A stretch of 40,210 nt of DNA. Source: JAAUSY01 sp964526735 (GTDB lineage: Bacteria > Chloroflexota > Chloroflexia > Chloroflexales > Chloroflexaceae). Under the pieces are notes generated by a model. That model saw only the letters and a program-made list of their open reading frames with translations. It was not told the DNA's origin and searched no databases. The DNA is taken from the NCBI GenBank assembly GCA_964526735.1, contig CAZGLO010000030.1, positions 1 to 40,210 on the forward strand. Reading direction: 5' to 3'. Below, piece after piece: positions 1 to 8,129 of the stretch; positions within the stretch are counted from its first letter, which is position 1, and every line of letters starts with the position of its first letter. The translations under genes were made by a program, and so were the position numbers.

Positions 1-53
1 ACGGGTGGAGGAGCGAGCACAAGCCCAGGTGCTTTAGCTCTGGGTAGCTGACC
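1..53 (+). mobile_element. Putative right end of an IS200/IS605-type (TnpB) element, body outside window
   Basis: A hairpin is seen at 24-44: CCCAG (24-28) pairs with CTGGG (40-44), with an inner GC/GC pair (31-32 with 37-38), a TTTA loop and a bulged T30. It is preceded by AAG and followed by TAGCTGAC. The order AAGCCCA, hairpin, TGGG, TAG is shared, in outward orientation, with the other window edge (40138-40210). From memory, IS200/IS605 right ends, which also form the 3' end of the TnpB guide-RNA scaffold, look like this. The transposase/TnpB body would lie left of base 1. The stop codon of the adjacent aminotransferase gene falls in the hairpin loop. Alternative: an ordinary terminator for a gene outside the window. 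The call is inference. Confidence 0.45.
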
Positions 54-1185
54 CTGCTGCCACCACACGTACCGCCTCCGCCACGCGCTCCACCTCCTCA
101 TAGGTCAGTTCCGGGTACATAGGCAAAGAGAGGGTTTGCGATGCGTGCTGTTCGGTATGTGGCAACATCCCTGCGCCATATGGCCGCACCTGCCCCTCAT
201 ACCCCTGCTGCATGTGGGCGGGTAGGGGGTAATGAATATCGTTGCCAATGCCCGCGCGGTGTAGCCCTTCTCGCAGGGTATCGCGCTGCTCCGACACGAG
301 AGGGTAGAGGTGGTAGACGTGCCCCGGCTCATCAGGCGGGCACACGATGGATGGCACATCGGCAAGCATTTCGCCATACCACACTGCGCGCTCTCGCCGT
401 GCGGTATTTGCCTCATCCAGGAAGCGCAGCTTGACGCGGAGGAGGGCCGCTTGCACCTCATCCAGCCGCGAATTGCGTCCACCCGGCTCTGCCAAGACAT
501 ATTTCTGCCCCCACCCATACTGCCGCAACCGCCGTAGCCGCTCTGCAAGCGCCATATCATTGGTCACCACCGCCCCGCCATCTCCCAATGCGCCCAAATT
601 CTTCGACGGGTAGAAGCTGAAACAACCAACCGTTCCCCATGCCCCTGCCCGCCGCGCAATGCCATTCGTGCCATACGCCCACGCTCCATGGGCCTGCGCA
701 GCATCCTCCACGATGGCCAGATGATGACGTTCCGCAAGCGCAATCAGCTCATGCATTGGCGCTAATCGCCCATAGAGGTGGACGGGCAACAATACCCGCG
801 TCCGCGGGGTGATGGCCGCGGCGGCTGCTTCTGGGTTCATCGTGTGGGTGGAGGGGCATACATCGACAAACACCGGCGTCGCGCCCGTCTGCAGGATGGC
901 TTCCGATTGGTAGATACAGCTATTGGCGACGGTGATGACCTCATCTCCCGCCCCCACGCCCAATGCCGCCAATGCGAGGTAGAGGGCATCGGTGCCGTTC
1001 GCCACGCCGACCGCATGCGATACGCCGCAGTAAGCGGCAAACTCCTCCTCAAATGCGCGCCCTTCCTCGCCGAGGATGTACCAACCGCGGGCAAGTACCC
1101 GTTGCACCGCATCGTCAAGCTCATGCTGAAGGGCATCATACGGTCGTTTTAGATCGCCAAAGGGGACACGCAAAGGCATACTCAT
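34..1185 (-). CDS. DegT/DnrJ/EryC1/StrS-family sugar aminotransferase
   Basis: This is a PLP-dependent fold-type I aminotransferase of 383 residues, a normal length for the family. Such enzymes transfer an amino group to a keto-sugar nucleotide for surface glycans. Visible motifs: GTDAL (64-68) near the phosphate-binding region, EDAAQAHGA (D161 contacts the PLP ring nitrogen) and SFYPSKN with the Schiff-base lysine K195. The N-terminus (VPFGDLKRPY) resembles the sugar 3-aminotransferase (FdtB/QdtB-like) subgroup, but the substrate is not determined by sequence alone. The ATG at 1185 has an AGAAAGGGAA-like ribosome site upstream; a second ATG lies two codons in. It is transcribed divergently from ligA. 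The last few codons and the TAA (34-36) lie in the putative IS right end at 1-53, so the native C-terminus may be altered. Confidence 0.9.
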   Translation of the reverse strand: MSMPLRVPFGDLKRPYDALQHELDDAVQRVLARGWYILGEEGRAFEEEFAAYCGVSHAVGVANGTDALYLALAALGVGAGDEVITVANSCIYQSEAILQTGATPVFVDVCPSTHTMNPEAAAAAITPRTRVLLPVHLYGRLAPMHELIALAERHHLAIVEDAAQAHGAWAYGTNGIARRAGAWGTVGCFSFYPSKNLGALGDGGAVVTNDMALAERLRRLRQYGWGQKYVLAEPGGRNSRLDEVQAALLRVKLRFLDEANTARRERAVWYGEMLADVPSIVCPPDEPGHVYHLYPLVSEQRDTLREGLHRAGIGNDIHYPLPAHMQQGYEGQVRPYGAGMLPHTEQHASQTLSLPMYPELTYEEVERVAEAVRVVAAGSATQS

Positions 1186-1237
1186 TAATTTTCCCTTTCT
1201 GATGATATCGAACGTGCAGCTATAGTAACATATGACC

Positions 1238-1266
1238 TTGCGCTAAGGGTCATTTTCCGCTACAAT
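1238..1266 (+). promoter_or_regulatory. Candidate sigma70-type promoter for ligA
   Basis: TTGCGC (1238-1243), a 17-base spacer and TACAAT (1261-1266) lie just upstream of ligA. The -10 box matches five of six consensus bases and the -35 box only three. The expected transcript start near 1273 would leave a leader of only about 13 bases with no Shine-Dalgarno sequence before the ATG at 1286. Confidence 0.45.
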
Positions 1267-1285
1267 CACGGCCTATTATCGTTGA

Positions 1286-3490
1286 ATGAAACATTTTTCC
1301 AACATGACAACGACCAAAGGCAATCAAGGCAATCAAGGCAATCAAGATAGTCAACAGAGAGAACGTGAACAGCAGGCCGCGGCATTGCGGCAGGAAATTG
1401 AGGAGCATAACTACCGCTACCACGTCCTCGATGCGCCCATCATCAGCGATGCCGACTATGATGCATTGAAACGTGAACTCCGCACGCTTGAAGAGGAAGA
1501 CCCCACCCTCCGCACCCCCGACTCCCCTACCCAGCGCGTTGGCGCGCCCCCTGCCAGCCACTTCTCCAAGGTCACGCACACAGTCCCGATGCTCTCCCTT
1601 GCCAATGGCTTTACGGCGGAAGAGATTTCTGCGTGGGATGAGCGGGTACGGCGGCTGTTGCGGGATGATTCATCCAAGAGCCAAGCGGAAACGGAAGACG
1701 AAACAACGCATACCACCGATGAGCCAATCACATACGTGGTTGAACCAAAGATCGATGGCCTTGCAGTCACCTTGCGCTATGAGCACGGCCACTTCATCCG
1801 CGGCGCGACCCGTGGCGATGGCGAGGTGGGCGAAGATATAACCGCCAACCTCCGCACCGTCGGCAGTATTCCCCTTGTCCTGCGGACAGACACCCCACCC
1901 CCGCTGCTTGAGGTGCGGGGCGAAGTCTATATCCGCCTGTCCGACTTTGAGAAGCTCAACGAGCGGCTGAGTGCAGCCGGAGAGCGTATCGCCGCCAACC
2001 CACGCAATGCTGCTGCTGGCTCACTGCGGCAGAAGAACCCTGCTATCACCGCCGAACGTCCATTACGTTTTTTCGCCTATGGAGTGGGCGAGGTTGAGGG
2101 CGTGACACTTGCCCGCCAGTCGGAGATATTGACCTACCTCCACGAGATAGGCTTTCCCGTCAACCGCGAGAGGCAGACGTTTGACGACATTGAGTCGGTC
2201 ATCGCCTATGGCCAGGAGTGGATGAGCCGCCGCGATACGCTTGACTACGAAGCCGATGGTATCGTCATCAAGGTCGATTCCATTGAGCAGCAACGGCGGT
2301 TGGGGTCGGTTGGCGGCGATCCGCGGTGGGCGATTGCCTACAAATTCCCCGCGCGGGAGGCGATTACCAAGATTGTGGACATCACGGTGAATGTGGGGCG
2401 TACTGGCGTGGTCACCCCCAACGCCGACCTGGAGCCGGTGGAGATTGGCGGCGTGACTGTGCGCAATGCAAGCCTCCACAATGCCGACTACATCTCCCAA
2501 CGCGACATTCGGGTGGGCGACTATGTCACGGTCAAGCGCGCGGGCGATGTTATCCCCTATGTCATCGGCCCTGTCATCGAGCGCCGCACTGGTGACGAGG
2601 CCCCATACCACTTCCCCACGCACTGTCCGGCGTGCGATACTCCCCTTGAGCGCGATGCGGGCGGGGTGGCGTGGCGATGCCCGAACTTTGGCATTTGTCC
2701 GGCGCAGGTGGTGCGGCGTATTGAGCATTTCGTCAGCCGATCGGCGATGGATATCGAGGGGATTGGCAAGAAGCAGGCAGATTTCTTTGTGCGGATTGGG
2801 CTTATCAACGATGTAGCCGACCTCTATGCCCTCAAACCCGAACATTTTATCAACCTCAAAGGGTATGGCCAAAAGAGCGTCGCCAACCTACTCCATGCGA
2901 TTGAGGAGTCAAAGCAACGCCCAGTAAGCCGCCTACTCGTAGGGTTGGGCATTCGGCATGTTGGCGTGGTGACGGCAGAAGCGCTTATCCACCAATTTCA
3001 GAGCCTCGACGGCTTGATGCAGGCCTCGCAGGAAGAGCTTGAGCAGGTAGAGGGCATTGGCGGGGTGGTGGCCACAAGTATCCGCGACTTCTTCGACCGC
3101 GAGGAGAACCAGCAGCTCATCGAACGGCTGCGCGTGGCGGGGTTGCCGATGACAGCACACCTCCCTCCCTCCCCCGCCGCACCGCCAAAACCAATGATGA
3201 TGCCAATGCAGCCACAGCAAATGCAGTGGGCGGTCACCCCCCCATCCCCGCTCCCTTTCACGGGGCTAACGTTCGTGATTACGGGAACGCTCCCCACCCT
3301 TACCCGTGAAAAGGCGACCGCATTCATCACCGAGCGGGGGGGGAAAGTGACTGGGAATGTCTCAACAGCAACAAACTATGTGGTGGTGGGGGAGAAACCA
3401 GGCAGTAAGCTCTCCAAAGCAAAGAAACTAGGCATTCCCCTCTTGAATGAGGAGGAACTCTGCTCGCTTGCGGAGTCTCTCTCCTCATGA
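1286..3490 (+). CDS. ligA: NAD-dependent DNA ligase
   Basis: LigA seals nicks in duplex DNA using NAD+, joining Okazaki fragments and finishing repair. The protein is 734 residues, longer than the usual 670. Order: Ia helical region (HNYRYHVLDAP, about 41-51), adenylation domain with catalytic K155 in KIDG, OB fold, four-cysteine zinc finger (CPACD ... CPNFGICPAQ), helix-hairpin-helix repeats and a C-terminal BRCT domain (FTGLTFVITG onward). Three features are odd: a Gly-Asn-Gln tandem repeat near the N-terminus (9-bp unit, three copies, 1319-1345), an acidic insert (about 127-146) in the adenylation domain, and a Pro/Met/Gln linker before BRCT. The start could be ATG 1286 or ATG 1304 (residue 7); neither has a clear ribosome site. 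It is transcribed divergently from the aminotransferase. Confidence 0.97.
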   Translation: MKHFSNMTTTKGNQGNQGNQDSQQREREQQAAALRQEIEEHNYRYHVLDAPIISDADYDALKRELRTLEEEDPTLRTPDSPTQRVGAPPASHFSKVTHTVPMLSLANGFTAEEISAWDERVRRLLRDDSSKSQAETEDETTHTTDEPITYVVEPKIDGLAVTLRYEHGHFIRGATRGDGEVGEDITANLRTVGSIPLVLRTDTPPPLLEVRGEVYIRLSDFEKLNERLSAAGERIAANPRNAAAGSLRQKNPAITAERPLRFFAYGVGEVEGVTLARQSEILTYLHEIGFPVNRERQTFDDIESVIAYGQEWMSRRDTLDYEADGIVIKVDSIEQQRRLGSVGGDPRWAIAYKFPAREAITKIVDITVNVGRTGVVTPNADLEPVEIGGVTVRNASLHNADYISQRDIRVGDYVTVKRAGDVIPYVIGPVIERRTGDEAPYHFPTHCPACDTPLERDAGGVAWRCPNFGICPAQVVRRIEHFVSRSAMDIEGIGKKQADFFVRIGLINDVADLYALKPEHFINLKGYGQKSVANLLHAIEESKQRPVSRLLVGLGIRHVGVVTAEALIHQFQSLDGLMQASQEELEQVEGIGGVVATSIRDFFDREENQQLIERLRVAGLPMTAHLPPSPAAPPKPMMMPMQPQQMQWAVTPPSPLPFTGLTFVITGTLPTLTREKATAFITERGGKVTGNVSTATNYVVVGEKPGSKLSKAKKLGIPLLNEEELCSLAESLSS
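1319..1345 (+). repeat. 9-bp in-frame tandem repeat in ligA
   Basis: Three perfect copies of GGCAATCAA, encoding repeated Gly-Asn-Gln, lie in the non-conserved N-terminal extension of LigA. Copy-number change would keep the reading frame. Confidence 0.9.
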
Positions 3491-3650
3491 TGCAATTTGA
3501 CGCACCCATTCTTCTCATTGCGATAGGAGATTATTTTGCTTTGAATGCTGTTATATGCTATTATAACTTTCCACAATATCGCATCCCCATTTTGGGTCAA
3601 AACAAAAATCGTTCTTTATCAGGAAAGAACTAGGAAGGGAACCATAACCT

Positions 3651-5255
3651 ATGGTCAAACGGTTTTCTCGTCTTTCTCTCATGCTCGCAATCGCACTATC
3701 TCTCTTCATCGTAGGGTGTACGCAAACCGCAGATGAAGAGCCTACCGATGCAGAACCAACCACCGAAGCACAAGCCCCTGATGCCATGGACGGTGGCATG
3801 GATGGTGGTATGGATAGCGGGGAAGGAGCCGGAGAAGTAGCTCCCGATGCTCCCGACACCACCGGCACAATGGATGGCACTGCCCCTCAAGCGGGCGATT
3901 TGGGCGTCATTGAGGTCGGCCCAGGTGAGCCTATCGTACTTGGATATGCGCTCTTGACCTCCGGCCCCAACTCCAACCTCGGCATCGACTCTATGCGTGG
4001 GGTTGAGATTGCCATTGAGGACGTGGGCGGGCAGATCCTCGGCCACGAAATCACCCTCGTTGGCGAGGATAGCGGGTGTAGCCCAGATGGCGGCCAGGCC
4101 GCGGCAAACAAGCTCAAGACGAACCAGCAAATCGTCGGGATTGTTGGCCCCACCTGCTCAAGCGCGGGCAACGTGATGGCTCCGGTCATCAGCGACGCGG
4201 GAATGGTGATGATCTCGCCTTCAAACACCGCCCCTGCCTTGACCAGCCCCGAAAAGCACTCTCCCGGCTTCCTGCGCACTGCCCATAACGACAAGGTGCA
4301 AGGCAGAATTGCCGCTGAGTATGCCTATAACGAGCTTGGCCTGACCAAAGCCGCGACCATCCACGATGGCAGTGTCTATGCGGAAGAGCTGGCCAATGTC
4401 TTTGCAGACCAATTTACGCAGTTGGGCGGCACAGTGGTGGCGCAAGAGGCCATCAACGAGACCGATACCGACATGCGACCGGTGCTGACCCGTATCGCCA
4501 TTAACACTCCTGAAGTGCTCTACTACCCCATCTTCCAGCCTGCGGGCGGCTTTGTCACGCGGCAAGTGAAAGAGGTAGATGGGCTGGAGAACGTCGTCAC
4601 CATGGGCGCGGACGGCCTCTTCAACCCCGACTTTATGGAAGCCGCGGGCGATTCGGTGGTAGGGATGTACCTCAGCAGCCCCGACCTCACCTCGCTTGGG
4701 GGCGGCTATCAAGAGTTCATCCGCAAGCACCGCGAGAAGTATAATGAGGACACACTCAGCGTCTACCACGCCAATGCCTACGACGCAACGATGCTCATCT
4801 TGAACGCCGTCGAGCAGGTGGCCGTCGCAGAGGGCGACGCGCTGACGATCTCCCGCCAAGCGATGCGCGATGCGCTCTATAATACCGCCAACTACCCGGG
4901 CCTGGCAGGTAGCCTGACATGTGACGAATACGGCGACTGTGCCGACCCCAACATCGTGATCTACCAGTTCGAGAATGCGGATGTGTGGGATCCAGGCACA
5001 AACCCCGATAAGGTCTTCCCAACCGGCGATGCGATGACCGACGAGGTCGATTCGACCGACGCGATGACCGGTACCGAGACCATGACCGGCACACATACCA
5101 TGACCGGCACACATGCCATGGACGAGATGGAAGGTACCGACATGATGACCGGCACCGAGACCATGGACGACATGGACAACATGGATATGGCGGATGAAAT
5201 GATGGATGATACTGGTGCAATGACTGGCACGGAAGTGATGACGACCACTCCGTAG
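3651..5255 (+). CDS. livK: Branched-chain amino acid/amide ABC transporter substrate-binding lipoprotein
   Basis: This is a periplasmic-type type I binding protein (Leu/Ile/Val-binding, Peripla_BP_6 family) of 534 residues, presumably captures a branched-chain amino acid, amide or urea for the permeases that follow. The N-terminus is a lipoprotein signal: basic MVKRFSR, a hydrophobic core and a lipobox ending at C23 (IVGC), so it should be lipid-anchored. An acidic Gly/Met linker (about 25-75) precedes the folded part, which begins near IVLGYALLTSGPNS and contains GPTCSSAGN and HANAYDA. After about residue 450 a tail of roughly 60 residues very rich in Met, Thr and Asp follows, with short repeats; this is unusual for the family. 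AGGAAGGGA (3632-3640) lies ten bases before the ATG. A weak promoter-like TTGAAT/TATAAC pair (3541-3567, spacer 15) is the only promoter signal seen upstream. First gene of the liv operon. Confidence 0.93.
   Translation: MVKRFSRLSLMLAIALSLFIVGCTQTADEEPTDAEPTTEAQAPDAMDGGMDGGMDSGEGAGEVAPDAPDTTGTMDGTAPQAGDLGVIEVGPGEPIVLGYALLTSGPNSNLGIDSMRGVEIAIEDVGGQILGHEITLVGEDSGCSPDGGQAAANKLKTNQQIVGIVGPTCSSAGNVMAPVISDAGMVMISPSNTAPALTSPEKHSPGFLRTAHNDKVQGRIAAEYAYNELGLTKAATIHDGSVYAEELANVFADQFTQLGGTVVAQEAINETDTDMRPVLTRIAINTPEVLYYPIFQPAGGFVTRQVKEVDGLENVVTMGADGLFNPDFMEAAGDSVVGMYLSSPDLTSLGGGYQEFIRKHREKYNEDTLSVYHANAYDATMLILNAVEQVAVAEGDALTISRQAMRDALYNTANYPGLAGSLTCDEYGDCADPNIVIYQFENADVWDPGTNPDKVFPTGDAMTDEVDSTDAMTGTETMTGTHTMTGTHAMDEMEGTDMMTGTETMDDMDNMDMADEMMDDTGAMTGTEVMTTTP
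5079..5114 (+). repeat. 18-bp tandem duplication in the livK tail
   Basis: Two perfect copies of ACCATGACCGGCACACAT (5079-5096, 5097-5114) sit in a longer stretch of degenerate ATGACCGGCAC-type units (about 5060-5235). They encode the repeating Thr-Met-Thr-Gly-Thr pattern of the binding-protein tail. Confidence 0.9.
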
Positions 5256-5297
5256 TTAGGAATGCACCGGCTGTAGTACAAAACAGTGTCGTTGAGG

Positions 5298-5335
5298 AGC
5301 AAGGCAGGCGTGCCCGTACATCTGCCTTGCTTTCT
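5298..5335 (+). terminator. Hairpin between livK and livH (attenuator/partial terminator)
   Basis: AGCAAGGCAG (5298-5307) and CTGCCTTGCT (5322-5331) form a perfect 10-bp stem with a 14-base loop, followed by TTCTT. It lies after the livK stop and just before the livH ribosome site (GGAG, 5341-5344). The T-tract is weak, so partial termination or 3'-end protection of the livK message is likelier than a full stop. Either would give more binding protein than permease, as is common in such operons. Confidence 0.65.
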
Positions 5336-5352
5336 TATGTGGAGATCAGACT

Positions 5353-6408
5353 ATGTTTAGGCGGCAGATAGACATCTCTCAACTCATCATTTGGGCCATT
5401 GGGGTGGGGCTGATCGTCCTTATCCTGATCGGCTCCATCTCGACACTCCGCGCGGGCGACTACTCCAGCAAGCAGTGGCTGGATTTTATTTTGTTTGGCA
5501 TGGCGCAAGGGGCCATCTACGCCCTCATCGCGCTTGGCTATACGATGGTCTATGGCGTACTTGGGCTGATTAACTTTGCCCACGGCGAAATCTTCATGAG
5601 CGGGGCTTTTAGTGCACACTTCCTCGCCAATGCTCTCGACGACCGTGGTATCCTTGATACGCACCCTATTTTTGGCCTGCTTGCGATATTTGCCTTTGCT
5701 GCGTTTATCTCAACCACCCTTGCGATTGTCCTTGAGCGGGTTGCCTACCGTCCACTCCGCGGCACGCCACGATTGGTCGTGCTCATCACGGCGATTGGGG
5801 CATCGTTCTTTTTGCAGTATACCTTCCGCGGGTTTTTTGGCTCTGGCGTGGAGGTCTACCCCGATATCGACATTCTCAAGGGCAACTTCTTTGAGGGGAC
5901 ATTTTTCGAGGTAGAGCGCAAATTGGCGGTGGTCTTTACCAGTGCGCTTGCGATGCTCGCCCTGCTCTACGGTTTTATCCAGTTCACGAGGACTGGCCGT
6001 GCGATTCGCGCCGTCTCCGAAGATATCCACACCGCCTCGCTGATGGGGGTTGATGTCAACCGAACAATCGGCATTACCTTTGGCGTGGGCGGCTTTATGG
6101 CGGGTATCGCGGGAGTACTCTACGCGCTTATCTTCAGCCAAGTCAATTTCTTTATGGGCTTTGTGCCTGGTATCAAGGCATTTACGGCGGCGGTGCTTGG
6201 CGGCATCGGCAATCTCCCCGGCGCGGCGGTTGGCGGGCTATTCTTGGGCATTTTTGAGTCGGTCGGCCCGACGCTCTTCCTCGACGGGCTTGGCATACCG
6301 GCTGCCCACCAGCTCAAAGACGTGATTGCTTTTGCCATGCTGGTCTTGATCCTCATCTTCCGCCCAACGGGTATTCTTGGCGAGCACCTGGCAACCAAGC
6401 GCGTGTAG
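5353..6408 (+). CDS. livH: Branched-chain amino acid ABC transporter permease, LivH type
   Basis: This inner-membrane permease subunit of 351 residues is somewhat longer than typical LivH, because of an extra N-terminal hydrophobic segment. The family core begins near IYALIALGYTMVYGVLGLIN, with FAHGE following, the hallmark of LivH proteins. Later motifs include the EAA-like loop region (FTRTGRAIRAVSED, MGVDVNRTI) and AAVLGGIGNLPGAAVGG. It should pair with LivM to form the channel and contact the ATPases LivG and LivF. The ATG is eight bases after GGAG (5341-5344). The next gene starts 13 bases after the stop. Confidence 0.95.
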   Translation: MFRRQIDISQLIIWAIGVGLIVLILIGSISTLRAGDYSSKQWLDFILFGMAQGAIYALIALGYTMVYGVLGLINFAHGEIFMSGAFSAHFLANALDDRGILDTHPIFGLLAIFAFAAFISTTLAIVLERVAYRPLRGTPRLVVLITAIGASFFLQYTFRGFFGSGVEVYPDIDILKGNFFEGTFFEVERKLAVVFTSALAMLALLYGFIQFTRTGRAIRAVSEDIHTASLMGVDVNRTIGITFGVGGFMAGIAGVLYALIFSQVNFFMGFVPGIKAFTAAVLGGIGNLPGAAVGGLFLGIFESVGPTLFLDGLGIPAAHQLKDVIAFAMLVLILIFRPTGILGEHLATKRV

Positions 6409-6411
6409 GAA

Positions 6412-6420
6412 GGAGGCGAT
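6412..6420 (+). promoter_or_regulatory. Ribosome binding site of livM
   Basis: GGAGG (6412-6416) with a four-base gap to the ATG at 6421 supports translation from that ATG, so the unusual N-terminal extension of LivM is translated. Confidence 0.7.
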
Positions 6421-8127
6421 ATGCAAAGCACATACAACAGCAATACGCTCCTCTCTGCGGCGAAAATCGGGTTGATAGGAGGCGCTGCGACGTGGCATGT
6501 CTGTTTGGTGGGCATGTTTGAGACGTTTGCAGAGCGTCAGTTGGTTGGTGAGGCCATCACCATGGGCTACGTGATGCTTGTCCTGATTACCTTTTTCACT
6601 GCCCGCGCCGCCGCCCGACATACCACCACCTCCCGCGATGCACTCTTGTCTGGCACCGTCGCAGGGCTGGTGACTGGCCTTTTGCTTCTCATTCTCGCAT
6701 TCCTCCCAACCGCCATCGAAATAAACGCGGTGTTTGGCTATGCTACCCTCAAACTCACCGAGCTGCTGACCCTAAGCCGTGAAGCAAGTGGCGGGTTACT
6801 TCTCCCACTGGTGGCGGGCGGAGTGACTGGACTGGCAGGCGGGGCCATCACCATTCTCCAGGCAGAGTGGCGGCGGACAATCACCGTCGCGCTGTTGATG
6901 ACGCTGTTGGTAGGGCTACTGCGGGACGTGATGACCGTCTTATTTCCCACATTCATCAACAATATCATATTCACCAATAGCGGCCTGACCATCCTTGGAG
7001 CCATTTTCGTCCTGCTCATTACCGGCGGGGTGATGCAGGCACGGTACACCTACCGCACCCGCCAAGCCGCCGCTACCCTCCCGCGGTGGATTACCAACGT
7101 TGACGACACGTGGCGACAGCGCATCAGTATGGGTGTGTTGTTCTTCTTCCTGCTTATCTTCCCGCTGTGGGGCGAGGCGTTTCTGAGCAATGCCGCCGAC
7201 TTCGTAGGCCTCTACATCATCATGGGGTTGGGGCTGAACTTGGTGATTGGGTTCGCGGGGATGCTTGACTTAGGTTTTGTGGCATTTTACGCCATTGGAG
7301 CCTACACGATGGCCATCCTGACCTCGCCCGACCTAGGGCTGTTCAATCTCACCTTCTGGGAAGCGCTCCCCTTCTCCATGATCGCCGCGATGATAGGCGG
7401 GGCATTGTTGGCCTTGCCCATTCTCAAGATGCGTGGTGATTATTTGGCGATTGCGACGTTGGGGTTTGGCGAGATTATCCGTATCCTCTCTGTCTCCGAC
7501 GCGCTCAAGCCATATATGGGCGGCGCGCAGGGCATTACGCTCATCGCGCGGCCAAACATTGGCAATTTTACCCTCACTGACCCGCAACACTTCTACTACC
7601 TCATCCTGATTGGATGTATGCTTGCGTGGTTTATTGCCTCGCGGCTGAAGACCTCGAAGTTGGGGCGGTCGTGGATGGCCGTCCGCGAGGATGAAGATGT
7701 GGCGCAGGCAATGGGCATCAACCGGGTGATGGCCAAACTCCTTGCCTTCGTGATTGGTGCATTCCTGGGCGGGTTGAGTGGAGGCGTGTTTGCCTCTATG
7801 ATCGGCTCAGTCGTGCCTCGCAGCTTCGACTTGCTGGTGTCTATCAACGTCCTCTCGCTCATCATCGTCGGCGGGATGGGGAGCCTTCCGGGCGTCGTGG
7901 TGGGGGCGATTGCGATGGTCGGGTTGCCAGAACTCTTGCGAGAGTTCCGCGAATATCGTATGCTGGTATACGGCGCGGTGATTGTCTTTATGATGCTCTA
8001 CCGCCCACAAGGGCTGTGGCCAGAGACGGTCGTTGCCCGCGAGTTTGAGGACGACCCAGATGACCCGGATGACCAATATGACTCACCACACGAATCTGCA
8101 CCAGCAACACCACCAGCAGGAGGATAA
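6421..8127 (+). CDS. livM: Branched-chain amino acid ABC transporter permease, LivM type, with N-terminal membrane extension
   Basis: This second permease subunit has 568 residues, against roughly 300-420 for ordinary LivM. The LivM core occupies about residues 235-550 and shows GLGLNLVIGFAGMLDLGFVAFYAIGAY-type signature residues near 270-300 and KMRGDYLAIATLGFGEI further on. Residues 1-234 form an additional hydrophobic region with about five predicted membrane segments (for example around TSRDALLSGTVAGLVTG and VALLMTLLVGLLRD), not part of the standard family. The C-terminus is an acidic Asp/Pro tail. It overlaps the livG ribosome site (AGGAGG, 8118-8123), indicating translational coupling. 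The start is supported by its ribosome site. Confidence 0.93.
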   Translation: MQSTYNSNTLLSAAKIGLIGGAATWHVCLVGMFETFAERQLVGEAITMGYVMLVLITFFTARAAARHTTTSRDALLSGTVAGLVTGLLLLILAFLPTAIEINAVFGYATLKLTELLTLSREASGGLLLPLVAGGVTGLAGGAITILQAEWRRTITVALLMTLLVGLLRDVMTVLFPTFINNIIFTNSGLTILGAIFVLLITGGVMQARYTYRTRQAAATLPRWITNVDDTWRQRISMGVLFFFLLIFPLWGEAFLSNAADFVGLYIIMGLGLNLVIGFAGMLDLGFVAFYAIGAYTMAILTSPDLGLFNLTFWEALPFSMIAAMIGGALLALPILKMRGDYLAIATLGFGEIIRILSVSDALKPYMGGAQGITLIARPNIGNFTLTDPQHFYYLILIGCMLAWFIASRLKTSKLGRSWMAVREDEDVAQAMGINRVMAKLLAFVIGAFLGGLSGGVFASMIGSVVPRSFDLLVSINVLSLIIVGGMGSLPGVVVGAIAMVGLPELLREFREYRMLVYGAVIVFMMLYRPQGLWPETVVAREFEDDPDDPDDQYDSPHESAPATPPAGG

Positions 8128-8129
8128 GC

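Noticed and set aside
3541..3567. livK promoter TTGAAT/TATAAC
   Set aside because: The spacer is only 15 bases, so I mention it in the livK entry but do not annotate it.
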